From Mycobacterium sp. URHD0025 (GTDB lineage Bacteria > Actinomycetota > Actinomycetes > Mycobacteriales > Mycobacteriaceae), in NCBI RefSeq assembly GCF_000426065.1, contig NZ_AUEQ01000019.1:61194-125193 (forward strand): a stretch of 64,000 nucleotides of DNA, in the 5' to 3' direction. How positions within the stretch are numbered: the stretch's first letter is position 1; each line of letters starts with the position of its first letter. Positions 9,313 to 17,449 of the stretch are shown piece after piece. Both the position numbers and the translations under genes were made by a program. The notes beneath the pieces were generated by a model. The model saw nothing but the letters and a program-made list of their open reading frames with translations, ran no database searches and was not told where the DNA came from.

Positions 9313-10149
9313 TCAACTCCCGGACTGGTACTTCTGCACCTGCGCGGCGTAGTCATCGAGCAGGCGCAGCGACTCATCCTTGCCGACGGACGGCAGGAAC
9401 AGCCCCAGCTGGCCGAAGCCGAGTTCTTCAGCGGCGCGCCAATAGTCGGCTTTGATGGGTGCACCGAACATCATCAACGGCAGGTCCTGTGCACCGCCGT
9501 CACGCATCTGGGTGATCCGCTTGGCCAACACGTCCCTCGGCAGCGGGTTCGATATCCAGCCCGCGCCATGGCGAATCACGCGTTTGACCGTGGCGTCGGA
9601 GTTGCCGCCGACATAGATCGGCGGATGCGGCTTCTGGACCGGTTTGGGCCGGCAGTACGACGATTCGACGTTGACGTACTTGCCGTGATACTCGGCGGGT
9701 TCTTCGGTCCACAGCGCCTTGATCGCCTCGATGCTCTCATCGAGCCGTGCGCCACGGGTTTTCGGATCGGTGCCGTGGTCGCGCATCTCTTCGAGGTTCC
9801 AGCCGGCTCCGACACCGAACACGAACCGGCCGCCGGAGACGAGGTCGATGCTCGCGGACTCCTTGGCCGTGTGGATCGGGTCGCGTTGGATCAGTAGCGC
9901 GACGCCGGTGACGAGTTCGATGGTCGAGGTGACCGCGGCCGCCGCGGCGAGCGTGACGAACGGATCGAGGGTGTTGTAGTACCAGGGCGGCAGGTCGCCG
10001 CCGTTGGGATAAGGAGATTCCCGGCTCACCGGGATGTGGCTGTGTTCGGCGACGATCAGCGAGGCCAGTCCGCGCTCCTCGATCGCGCGGGCCAGCGAGA
10101 CCGGGTCGATGCTGTCGTCGTCGACGAAAGTGGCGATACCGAACTTCAT
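9313..10149 (-). CDS. LLM-class F420-dependent oxidoreductase
   Basis: A 278-aa luciferase-like (TIM-barrel) protein. MKFGIATFVDDDSIDP, ARAIEERGLASLIVAEHSHIP, a central IELVTGVALLIQRDPIHTAKE segment and GRFVFGVGAGWNLEEMRDHG are the classic mycobacterial F420-dependent group. It is expected to reduce or oxidise an unknown substrate with F420/F420H2. The ATG at 10149 overlaps the upstream TetR gene's stop by four bases (ATGA), so the two form an operon with the regulator first. The regulator may therefore control this enzyme and the divergent SDR. Confidence 0.88.
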   Translation of the reverse strand: MKFGIATFVDDDSIDPVSLARAIEERGLASLIVAEHSHIPVSRESPYPNGGDLPPWYYNTLDPFVTLAAAAAVTSTIELVTGVALLIQRDPIHTAKESASIDLVSGGRFVFGVGAGWNLEEMRDHGTDPKTRGARLDESIEAIKALWTEEPAEYHGKYVNVESSYCRPKPVQKPHPPIYVGGNSDATVKRVIRHGAGWISNPLPRDVLAKRITQMRDGGAQDLPLMMFGAPIKADYWRAAEELGFGQLGLFLPSVGKDESLRLLDDYAAQVQKYQSGS

Positions 10150-10703
10150 TTGGCCGACGCTACTCCGGCCCGTAACCCGTCGAACACCACCGAGGTGACC
10201 TTCTCGGCGACGTCGTCGTTGTAAGCCTGCACAGCTTGGCAGCCGACGAGGAGGGCTTTTACTTCCGGCACCGTGACATCGCGTCGCGCCGTGCCCGCAT
10301 CTTGTGCGGCGGCCAGCAGATCCCCGAGGACTGCGAGGTATTCGTCCTCGGCTTCGGGCACCACGTTCTTGACGTCGATCCCCAAGCCTGCGAGAGCATC
10401 GACCAGCCCGCGGTCGGCCGCGCCCCACTGCAGAACCATCGACCGCAGGAAACTGAACAACGCGTCTGCCGGGTCCGCGTGGGCGAGTAGGTTACGACCC
10501 TCGTCGACAACGCTCTGGATCCGCTCGGCGATCACCGCCTGGAACAACGCCTCCTTGGTCGGGAAGTGCCGGTAGACGGTTCCCGCACCCACCCCGGCCC
10601 GCCGCGCGATCTCGTCGATGGGCACCGAAAGTCCATCCGCGGCAAACGTTTCGTACGCGACCTCCAGTACCCGGGCACGGTTTCGTGCCGCATCCGCACG
10701 CAT
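10146..10703 (-). CDS. TetR-family transcriptional regulator
   Basis: A 185-aa one-component repressor. The N-terminal helix-turn-helix is IDEIARRAGVGAGTVYRHFPTKEALFQAV (about residues 29-57); the rest is a helical ligand-binding domain ending in VVFDGLRAG. It is first in an operon with the F420-type oxidoreductase (ATGA overlap at 10146-10149) and divergent from an SDR gene across 114 bp. Tandem 11-bp repeats in that spacer are its probable operator, so it likely represses both directions. The ligand is unknown. Confidence 0.9.
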   Translation of the reverse strand: MRADAARNRARVLEVAYETFAADGLSVPIDEIARRAGVGAGTVYRHFPTKEALFQAVIAERIQSVVDEGRNLLAHADPADALFSFLRSMVLQWGAADRGLVDALAGLGIDVKNVVPEAEDEYLAVLGDLLAAAQDAGTARRDVTVPEVKALLVGCQAVQAYNDDVAEKVTSVVFDGLRAGVASAK

Positions 10704-10720
10704 TTTGCGATCACCTCACA

Positions 10721-10742
10721 CAACCGTTGACCAACCATTGAC
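10721..10742. promoter_or_regulatory. Tandem 11-bp operator candidate
   Basis: CAACCGTTGAC is followed at once by CAACCATTGAC, a direct repeat with 10 of 11 bases shared; each unit holds a CAA-N3-TTG half-dyad. The second copy runs into the -35 of the rightward promoter. This position suits binding by the divergent TetR protein. Confidence 0.5.
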
Positions 10743-10768
10743 AAAGCGGGGCGCACGTTCCGTATAGT
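10738..10768 (+). promoter_or_regulatory. Probable promoter of SDR gene
   Basis: TTGACA (10738-10743) and TATAGT (10763-10768) are near-consensus SigA hexamers, with a 19-base spacer that is slightly long. An AGGAG ribosome site follows just before the ATG at 10818. Confidence 0.55.
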
Positions 10769-10817
10769 CGAACACAACCGGAGCATGCACTCCGTTTAGC
10801 CCTCCTAGGAGTCTCTC

Positions 10818-11741
10818 ATGACCAAGTGGACCGCCGCCGACATTCCCGACCAAACCGGCCGCACAGCCATCGTCACCGGGGCCAACACCGGCCTCGGGCT
10901 CGAAACCGCCAAGGCCCTGGCCGCCAAGGGAGCGCACGTCGTCCTGGCCGTTCGCAACCTCGAGAAGGGTGAGGCCGCCGTCGAGTGGATCTCGCGATCG
11001 GTACCGAATGCGGACCTCGAACTACAGCGCCTCGATCTGGGCTCGCTGGCATCGGTACGCACCGCCGCCGACGAGATCGGGGACAAACACGACCGCATCG
11101 ACCTGCTGATCAACAACGCCGGGGTGATGACCCCGCCGAAGGAGACCACCACCGACGGGTTCGAGCTGCAGTTCGGCACCAACCACCTCGGCCACTTCGC
11201 CTTCACCGGCCTGCTGTTGGACCGCCTGCTGCCGGTGACCGGCTCCCGCATCGTGACCGTCAGCAGCGTCGGGCACCGCTTCTCACGCGGCATCCATTTC
11301 GATGATCTGCAGTGGGAGCGCAGCTACAACCGCCTTGTCGCCTACGGGCAATCCAAACTCGCCAACCTGATGTTCACCTATGAGCTGCAGCGCCGCCTGG
11401 CCGGACAACGCACCACGGCCCTGGCCGCCCACCCGGGCGGATCCGACACCGAGCTCGCGCGCCATCTGCCGCGCGCCATGCAGGTGGCGATCCCCGTGGC
11501 CCGCCTGCTGTTCCAGGAGGCCGCCATGGGTGCGCTGCCGACGCTACGAGCAGCGACCGACCCGAGCGCCCTGGGCGGTCAGTACTACGGCCCGGACGGA
11601 CTCGGCGAACAGAAGGGCCATCCAAAGGTGGTCACGTCCAGCGAGCAGTCCTACGCCATCGACCAACAGCACCGGCTGTGGGCGGTGTCCGAGGAACTCA
11701 CCGGTGTGACGTTCCCGGCGCTGCAAGACGCGCCCGCCTAA
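10818..11741 (+). CDS. SDR-family oxidoreductase (retinol dehydrogenase-like), paralog 1
   Basis: A 307-aa SDR with TGANTGLG (cofactor loop, about residues 20-27), NNAGVMTPP, VSSVGHR carrying the catalytic Ser, and YGQSK as the catalytic Tyr/Lys. Motifs such as FDDLQWERSYN and HPGGSDTELARHLP mark the mycobacterial group resembling retinol/protochlorophyllide reductases. It is closely related to the gene at 20496, sharing long blocks such as DGFELQFGTNHLG; the latter neighbours moeA, like M. tuberculosis Rv0439c. The gene has its own promoter divergent from a TetR gene and is probably TetR-controlled. Substrate unknown. Confidence 0.88.
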   Translation: MTKWTAADIPDQTGRTAIVTGANTGLGLETAKALAAKGAHVVLAVRNLEKGEAAVEWISRSVPNADLELQRLDLGSLASVRTAADEIGDKHDRIDLLINNAGVMTPPKETTTDGFELQFGTNHLGHFAFTGLLLDRLLPVTGSRIVTVSSVGHRFSRGIHFDDLQWERSYNRLVAYGQSKLANLMFTYELQRRLAGQRTTALAAHPGGSDTELARHLPRAMQVAIPVARLLFQEAAMGALPTLRAATDPSALGGQYYGPDGLGEQKGHPKVVTSSEQSYAIDQQHRLWAVSEELTGVTFPALQDAPA

Positions 11742-11753
11742 TTCTCCTCCGAA

Positions 11754-11803
11754 ATCGACACCAGGGCTGTGATCGTGCGGCCGTCCACGACCCTGGTGTC
11801 GAT
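11754..11803. terminator. Extragenic hairpin element, copy A
   Basis: ATCGACACCAGGG (11754-11766) is the exact reverse complement of CCCTGGTGTCGAT (11791-11803), with a 24-base loop that can form an inner GTG/CAC or TCGTG/CACGA stem. There is no U-tract. It follows the SDR stop by 12 bases and could stop or protect that transcript. It resembles the element at 16548. Confidence 0.6.
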
Positions 11804-11853
11804 CTCGGCGTCGGACGGCAATCCGCAAGCCATCCGCGGCTAGGCTGGCACTC

Positions 11854-12360
11854 GTGTCGCTCTGGGACCCCAGGAATGTGCCGCCCTATCCCCCACCCCG
11901 CTACACCGAAGACGAGCCGGAGGTCAGCGCCTGGGTGAAACGCGCTGACGAGCCACCGGACTACGACTCGTTCGGCTTGGTGAAGTACCACTACCTCGCC
12001 AACCAGCAGCAGACCGACGGCGATTACGGCCTCTACCGCGTCGACATCAGCCCGCAGGGTGGCGGACCCGGCCCGCATTTCCACCGGGCCATGTCGGAGG
12101 CGTTCTTCGTCTTGTCAGGCACCGTCAAGCTCTATGACGGGAACGACTGGGTGGACGGCAACCAGGGCGATTTCCTGTATGTTCCTCCGGGCGGCATCCA
12201 TGGTTTCCGTAACGAGGCCGACGCGCCGACGTCATTGTTGATGTTGTTTGCTCCCGGCGCGCCGCGGGAGGCCTATTTCGAAGGGTTCGCCCAGCTGGCC
12301 GACCTCACCGACGCCGAACGCGCCGAGTGGTTCGTCAAGAACGACAACTACTTCGTCTAG
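11854..12360 (+). CDS. Cupin-domain protein
   Basis: A 168-aa protein with one cupin barrel. Motif 1 is GPGPHFHRAMSEAFFVLSGTV (H-x-H...E, about residues 71-90, metal ligands) and motif 2 is GDFLYVPPGGIHGFRN. The N-terminal 60 residues are Pro-rich then form a strand pair, and a short helical tail follows (AQLADLTDAERAEW). The start is GTG at 11854 (VSLWDPRNVPPYP). No enzyme activity can be assigned; such proteins may be dioxygenases, isomerases or binding proteins. It lies downstream of the SDR on the same strand but is separated from it by a hairpin. Confidence 0.82.
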   Translation: MSLWDPRNVPPYPPPRYTEDEPEVSAWVKRADEPPDYDSFGLVKYHYLANQQQTDGDYGLYRVDISPQGGGPGPHFHRAMSEAFFVLSGTVKLYDGNDWVDGNQGDFLYVPPGGIHGFRNEADAPTSLLMLFAPGAPREAYFEGFAQLADLTDAERAEWFVKNDNYFV

Positions 12361-12411
12361 CGACACGCCCGACGCTTTCCTGCAGAGATGCGCCGGCGTA
12401 ACGCGCTGGCC

Positions 12412-12417
12412 TAGACT
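12412..12417 (+). promoter_or_regulatory. Probable -10 of helicase gene
   Basis: TAGACT, a good mycobacterial -10, lies 26 bases before the GTG start; GAGAGGAG (ribosome site) lies between them. Confidence 0.4.
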
Positions 12418-12443
12418 GCTTTCCGACTGAGAGGAGTCCTCGG

Positions 12444-14150
12444 GTGCGGGCTGAAGCAGCGCCCAGCACCCAGGCACTTCGGGGCTGGCAGCGCAAAGCG
12501 CTGGTGCGGTATTTGACCGCCAAGCCGCGGGATTACCTGGCGGTCGCCACGCCGGGCGCAGGTAAGACGACGTTTGCGCTGCGGATCGCGGCGGAACTGC
12601 TCAACGACCGCACGGTCGACGCGATCACGGTGGTGGTGCCCACCGAGCACCTGAAGATCCAGTGGGCGCAGTCGGCCGCGCGTAACGGCATCGCGCTCGA
12701 TCCGAAGTTCAGCAACTCCAACTCGCAGACGTCGGCGGAGTACCACGGGGTGGTGGTCACCTATGCCCAGGTCGCCAGCCATCCCACCCGGCACCGCGTG
12801 CGCACCGAGAACCGCAAGACACTGGTCATCTTCGACGAGATTCACCACGGCGGTGATTCGAAGAGCTGGGGCGACGCGATGCGCGAGGCCTTCGACGATG
12901 CGACGCGGCGGTTGTCACTCACCGGTACGCCGTTCCGCAGCGACGACAGCCCGATCCCGTTCGTCACCTACGAAACGGACGGCGCCGGTTTCCAGCAGTC
13001 GAAGGCCGACCACGTGTACGGCTATGCCGACGCGCTGGCCGACGGTGTGGTGCGGCCCGTCGTGTTCCTGGCCTATTCGGGTGAAGCGCGCTGGCGGGAC
13101 AGCGCCGGCGAGGAGCATTCCGCGCGACTAGGCGAACCGCTGACCGCCGAGCAGACCGCACGGGCCTGGCGCACCGCGCTGAACCCGACCGGCGAGTGGA
13201 TGCCCGCCGTCATCGCCGCCGCCGACAAGCGGCTGCAGCAGAAGCGTCAGCACGTGCCCGATGCCGGCGGCATGATCATCGCCACCAATCAGACCACCGC
13301 GCGCGCCTACGCCGACCTGCTGACCAAGATCACCGGCGAAGTTCCGACGGTGGTGCTCTCCGACGATCCGGGCGCCTCCGACCGGATCAGCCAGTTCTCG
13401 GAAGGCACCAGCCGGTGGCTGGTGGCGGTGCGCATGGTGTCCGAGGGCGTCGACGTGCCGCGGCTGTCGGTCGGCGTGTACGCCACGAGCGCCTCGACAC
13501 CGTTGTTCTTCGCTCAGGCCATCGGCCGGTTCGTGCGCTCGCGCCGCGCCGGTGAGACCGCCAGCATCTTCCTGCCGTCGGTGCCGAACCTGCTGCTGCT
13601 GGCCAGCGAGATGGAGGCGCAGCGCAACCATGTGCTGGGCAAGCCGCACCGGGAATCCGACGGGCTCGACGACGAGGCGCTCGAAGCTGCCGAGAAACGC
13701 AAGGACGAGAAGAGTGAGCTGGAGAACGGCTTCGAGTCCCTTGGTGCGGACGCCGAGTTGGACCAGGTCATCTTCGACGGCTCCTCGTTCGGTACGGCGA
13801 CACCCGCGGGCAGCGACGAGGAGGCCGACTACCTCGGCATCCCGGGCCTGCTCGACGCCACGCAGATGCGAGACCTGTTGCGCCGCAGGCAAGATGAGCA
13901 GCTCACCAAGCGGACGGCGGAAGCCGTGGTATCGGGTGGCCCCCCACCGCCACGCACCACACACGGCCAGATCCGGGAATTGCGCCGTGAACTCAACGCT
14001 CTGGTGACCATCGCGCACCACCGCACCGGCAAGCCGCACGGCTGGATTCACAACGAGCTACGACGCATCTGTGGCGGCCCTCCCGTGGCTGCCGCGACGA
14101 CCGATCAGCTCAAGGCGCGCATCGAGGCCGTGCGCGACCTCAAGGCCTGA
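12444..14150 (+). CDS. Superfamily 2 DEAD/DEAH-type helicase
   Basis: A 568-aa SF2 helicase. The first RecA domain has a Q-like region (LRGWQRKAL), Walker A ATPGAGKTTFALR (about residues 33-46), Walker B FDEIHHGGD (DEIH box, about 132) and LTGTPFRSDD (motif III). The second RecA domain has MIIATNQTTARAYADLL, VRMVSEGVDVPRLSVGVYAT and QAIGRFVRSRR (motif VI). The C-terminal 150 residues are charged and helical, possibly a nucleic-acid or partner-binding region. It likely unwinds or remodels DNA or RNA in the cytoplasm; the exact role is unknown. Start is GTG with a GAGAGGAG site 7-8 bases upstream. It appears monocistronic. Confidence 0.9.
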   Translation: MRAEAAPSTQALRGWQRKALVRYLTAKPRDYLAVATPGAGKTTFALRIAAELLNDRTVDAITVVVPTEHLKIQWAQSAARNGIALDPKFSNSNSQTSAEYHGVVVTYAQVASHPTRHRVRTENRKTLVIFDEIHHGGDSKSWGDAMREAFDDATRRLSLTGTPFRSDDSPIPFVTYETDGAGFQQSKADHVYGYADALADGVVRPVVFLAYSGEARWRDSAGEEHSARLGEPLTAEQTARAWRTALNPTGEWMPAVIAAADKRLQQKRQHVPDAGGMIIATNQTTARAYADLLTKITGEVPTVVLSDDPGASDRISQFSEGTSRWLVAVRMVSEGVDVPRLSVGVYATSASTPLFFAQAIGRFVRSRRAGETASIFLPSVPNLLLLASEMEAQRNHVLGKPHRESDGLDDEALEAAEKRKDEKSELENGFESLGADAELDQVIFDGSSFGTATPAGSDEEADYLGIPGLLDATQMRDLLRRRQDEQLTKRTAEAVVSGGPPPPRTTHGQIRELRRELNALVTIAHHRTGKPHGWIHNELRRICGGPPVAAATTDQLKARIEAVRDLKA

Positions 14151-14187
14151 CGACAGCCCCCACCGGGCACGGACCGAATAAATTCAG

Positions 14188-14238
14188 AGTCGGCCAAACT
14201 CGCCCGCGACCGAACTGGAACTTGTTACAGTCGGCCAA
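14188..14238. repeat. 10-bp direct repeats upstream of secreted protein gene
   Basis: AGTCGGCCAA occurs at 14188-14197 and again at 14229-14238, start to start 41 bases (about four helical turns). A GTTCTG...CAGAAC inverted pair follows at 14243-14261. These may be regulator sites for the gene at 14278; no regulator can be named. Confidence 0.4.
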
Positions 14239-14277
14239 TTGCGTTCTGTGACAGGCAGAACAGGTGGGGGAGGCCAA

Positions 14278-16533
14278 ATGACGACGACGTCGGCTACTGC
14301 TGGAGGCGCACGATTCATCGGACGGGTGGGTGCTCTCGCCGTCGCGCTGGGCATCGGTGTGGCGGTTGCCAACGGCTCCGCGGTCGCTTCCGCCGGGACC
14401 GGCGGCTCGGACTCGTCGGGCACGTCCTCAGGTACGTCGTCAGGCGCGACCGACGGTCCGAAGACAGATGGCTCGACGCCGAAGCGGGGCCCTCGCAAGC
14501 CGACGTCGTCCGGCCCGGACAAGCTCGCCAAACGACTCGGTGAGGTGTCCGCGAAAGTCGAGTCGGCCCTTGGTGGCTCGAAGCTCGGTGAGCGTCGATC
14601 GCCGGCGGTATCGACCGGCCGCACATCTCAGGACGACGAAAAGGACGGCAAGGGCGGCAAGTCGGCCACCATCGCCGAGGGCGTGGAAACCGCCGTCGGC
14701 AGCGCCAGACACGCGGTGTCGCGGGCCATCGGCACGACAACTGACGTGCCCCGCAAGCGCCCGGCCGCGCCGGAGACCGAGCCCACGGTCACCGCTGCGC
14801 TCGACGCGCCCGCGCCGGCAGGACCGGTGACCTCGATCACCGTCCTGACGAAAGACATTGTGAACCAAGCCCTTCCGTCGTCGACACCCACGAGCGCCCC
14901 GGCGTCCGCCCGCGTCATCCCGCAACTGGTGGCAGATGTGACGGAGCGGCTCAAACCCCGCATCCCGGAAACCCCGGTGAACCCCCTCCACGACGTCGGG
15001 TTGGCGGCGCTGTTGGGCTGGTCGCGTCGAGATGGCGGGCAGGCGCCCTCGATCGATCTCTTCGGCCGGTCGCGGGAGACTCAACAGGTCGGAAACGCCG
15101 TCACCATCTCGGAGGTGACCGACATGGCATCCAGCACACTCGCCACCGAGGATCAGCTCGCGGCCGAGCAGCAGGTCGGCCAGATCGTCAACACGCCCAT
15201 CGTTCAGCTGGCCAAGGTGGTCCTGATGGCGGCGTGGTACGTCGAGGCGGCGAAGAACTTCTCCGCTGTCGGCGGTCCTGACTTCACCAACCTCTCGCAG
15301 CTCAACCAGGCGGCGACCGAGTTCGCCAACCAGTCGGCAACCGAGTTCCTGCTGCTGAATTCGAATGATCCGAAGCTGCTGCTCCAGGTCAACCCGCCGC
15401 ACAGTTGGAATGGGCAGGACGCCGGCGGTACCCGTATCTGGTACGACAACCCGGACACCGTCTACCGGTTCACGGGTATCAACGGCGCCTCGACGTACGA
15501 GATCAAGGGCACGGTCGCGGGTTACGACCCGAACGACCCGAGCACCCACCCCACCTCCGCCAACGCGAATTTCAGCGTGCTCACCGGAATCAACGGGGTC
15601 ACGGCCGCCAACCTCGACGGCGAACACCTCAGCGTCAGGGACGACGGGACATTCACCATCGTGGTGAGCCCGGACGCCCCACCAGCCAACCCTGAGCAAG
15701 GCATGAACTACATCCAGGCGCCGTCGAACTCGACCATCCTGGCGACTCGAAACACCTTGGGAGACTGGAATACCGAGTCGCCGATGACGCTGACCATCGA
15801 GAAGACCGACGGGCCGCCCAGCAGCTTGTTCAGCCAGATCGGCGGGTTCGCCATCCCTGGCCTCGGGCAGGCGGTGATCCAGAATCCGGGATTGATGAAT
15901 CTCGTGTCGGTGATCCCGGCGTTCGACAAGGTACCGCTGCTGCTGTCGTCCACCGAGACCGCACTGCTGATGCTGGTCACCGGAATCAGCGGCGAGAACA
16001 CGTACATGTCCGTGGCGACGGCCACCGGCGCGCCCAACACGCTGTCGCAGCCACAGCACAACGCACAGTTCCTCTCCACGCAGTTGCAGAGTGCCGGCTA
16101 CTTCCAGCTCAAGGACGATGAGGCGATGATCATCACCGTCGATCCGGGGGACGCGGAGTACTTCGTGGTGCCGGTGACCAACGACTGGACCATCTCCGAC
16201 GACACGCGTAATCAGCAGACCAGCCTCAACAACAGCCAGGCCGTCAAGAATGCCGACGGCACCTACACCATCGTGGTGTCCAAGAACGATCCCGGCGTGG
16301 CCAACTGGGTGTCCACCGGCGGGCTGAACCAGGGCACCATCTCGATGCGGTTCCAGGGTGTCGACCCGGATTCCACCAACAACCCCACGGTGACGACGCA
16401 GGTGGTGAAGGTTTCGGAGGTCGCGGGCATCGTGGGAAGCGATCCGAACACCACGCCCGAGCAGCTCGACTACGACCGCGCGCAGCAGATCGCCGAGCGC
16501 CAGGCCGGATACGACAGGCGCTACACGGTTTAA
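14278..16533 (+). CDS. Large secreted mycobacterial protein, DUF1214-like C-terminus
   Basis: A 751-aa protein of unknown function. A signal peptide is visible (RFIGRVGALAVALGIGVAVANGSAVASAG, about residues 11-40). It is followed by a Ser/Gly/Lys-rich disordered stretch (about 40-200), then folded regions. The segment near residues 370-530 (NPPHSWNGQDAGGTRIWYDNPDTVYRF..., later FTIVVSPDAP) and its partial echo near 620-720 (ISDDTRNQQTSLNNSQAV..., YTIVVSKNDPGVANW) resemble DUF1214-type beta domains, and look like an internal duplication. The ATG is chosen because a GGGGGAGG site lies just before it and the signal peptide follows. It is probably cell-envelope or extracellular. Confidence 0.7.
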   Translation: MTTTSATAGGARFIGRVGALAVALGIGVAVANGSAVASAGTGGSDSSGTSSGTSSGATDGPKTDGSTPKRGPRKPTSSGPDKLAKRLGEVSAKVESALGGSKLGERRSPAVSTGRTSQDDEKDGKGGKSATIAEGVETAVGSARHAVSRAIGTTTDVPRKRPAAPETEPTVTAALDAPAPAGPVTSITVLTKDIVNQALPSSTPTSAPASARVIPQLVADVTERLKPRIPETPVNPLHDVGLAALLGWSRRDGGQAPSIDLFGRSRETQQVGNAVTISEVTDMASSTLATEDQLAAEQQVGQIVNTPIVQLAKVVLMAAWYVEAAKNFSAVGGPDFTNLSQLNQAATEFANQSATEFLLLNSNDPKLLLQVNPPHSWNGQDAGGTRIWYDNPDTVYRFTGINGASTYEIKGTVAGYDPNDPSTHPTSANANFSVLTGINGVTAANLDGEHLSVRDDGTFTIVVSPDAPPANPEQGMNYIQAPSNSTILATRNTLGDWNTESPMTLTIEKTDGPPSSLFSQIGGFAIPGLGQAVIQNPGLMNLVSVIPAFDKVPLLLSSTETALLMLVTGISGENTYMSVATATGAPNTLSQPQHNAQFLSTQLQSAGYFQLKDDEAMIITVDPGDAEYFVVPVTNDWTISDDTRNQQTSLNNSQAVKNADGTYTIVVSKNDPGVANWVSTGGLNQGTISMRFQGVDPDSTNNPTVTTQVVKVSEVAGIVGSDPNTTPEQLDYDRAQQIAERQAGYDRRYTV

Positions 16534-16547
16534 CGGCCGACGGCGTC

Positions 16548-16595
16548 TTCTACACCTGGGCGGTGCTCATCGAAAACCACGACCCAGGTGTAGAA
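16548..16595. terminator. Extragenic hairpin element, copy B
   Basis: TTCTACACCTGGG (16548-16560) is the exact reverse complement of CCCAGGTGTAGAA (16583-16595), with a 22-base loop. It sits between convergent genes and may terminate both. Its right half (CCACGACCCAGGTGTAGA) matches copy A at 11785-11802 except for two bases, and these changes are compensated in the opposite arm. Confidence 0.65.
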
Positions 16596-16608
16596 AACCG
16601 CGCAATCC

Positions 16609-17424
16609 CTACAGCCCAAGAAGCTCGGGAAGGCCGGCGACAGAGTCGATGACGTAGTTGGGTTGCATCGCGAATTCATCTGCGGCCCAACGGTCCAATG
16701 TGTCCTGACGGAACTTGCCGGTACGCACCAGCACCCCGGCCATCCCCACCACCTGGGCGGCCAGTACATCGTTGTTGAGATCGTCGCCGATCATGTACAT
16801 CTCTTCGGGGTCGACGCCGAGCCGGTTCGCCGCAGCCAAAAACCCTTCCGGGGCGGGCTTGCCGACGGCGGTGGCCTTGCGACCCGAGGTCTCCTCCATA
16901 CCCGCCAGGTACATGCCGGTGTCCACCCGCAGTCCGTCGGTGGTGTTCCACGCGGTGCTGCGGTGCATCGCCACGACCGGCACGCCCTGAGCCATCCAGT
17001 CGTAGACCCAGCTCAGGGTCAGGTGGTTGTACTCCGGCCCGGCACCTCCGAGCAGCACGACGTCCGGGGTCTCCGGTGCGGCCGGTCCGGTGAAGTCGCT
17101 GGAATACACGACGTCGACGCCGGGCATGTCCTCACCGATCTGCCCACTGTTGACCAGGAAACATTGAGCACCCGGATAGCGGTCGCGCACGTACTCGGCG
17201 GTCAGTACCGCAGCGGTGATGACCTCGTCGGCCGCGACATCCATCCCGGCCGCGCTCAGCAGGTCGGCGATCTGCGCGCGCGTGCGGGTGGTGGTGTTGG
17301 TCAGGTAGGACCGGGCGATCTGATTTTCGGCCAGTATCCGCAACGTCTGAGCCGCGCCGTCGATGGGCTGCCAGGAGGTCACCAGCACACCATCGATGTC
17401 GAACAGCACTCCACCGATAGCCAT
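16609..17424 (-). CDS. HAD-IIA family hydrolase (NagD-like phosphatase)
   Basis: A 271-aa haloacid-dehalogenase phosphatase. Motif I is VLFDIDGVLV (nucleophile Asp about residue 9), motif II is LTNTTTRTR, motif III Lys lies in VGKPAPEGF, and motif IV is MIGDDLNNDVLAAQ. The cap between motifs II and III is the C2A/NagD type. Substrates of this group are sugar phosphates, nucleotides or glycerol phosphate; none can be fixed here. The start MAIGGVLFDIDG fits the family. It is convergent with the secreted-protein gene and separated from it by a hairpin. Confidence 0.88.
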   Translation of the reverse strand: MAIGGVLFDIDGVLVTSWQPIDGAAQTLRILAENQIARSYLTNTTTRTRAQIADLLSAAGMDVAADEVITAAVLTAEYVRDRYPGAQCFLVNSGQIGEDMPGVDVVYSSDFTGPAAPETPDVVLLGGAGPEYNHLTLSWVYDWMAQGVPVVAMHRSTAWNTTDGLRVDTGMYLAGMEETSGRKATAVGKPAPEGFLAAANRLGVDPEEMYMIGDDLNNDVLAAQVVGMAGVLVRTGKFRQDTLDRWAADEFAMQPNYVIDSVAGLPELLGL

Positions 17425-17449
17425 GCAGCGACAGTAAACGCCGGTGAAT

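Noticed and set aside
12533..12760. Small antisense frame within the helicase
   Set aside because: It lies opposite the Walker A region and has no ribosome site or recognisable motif.
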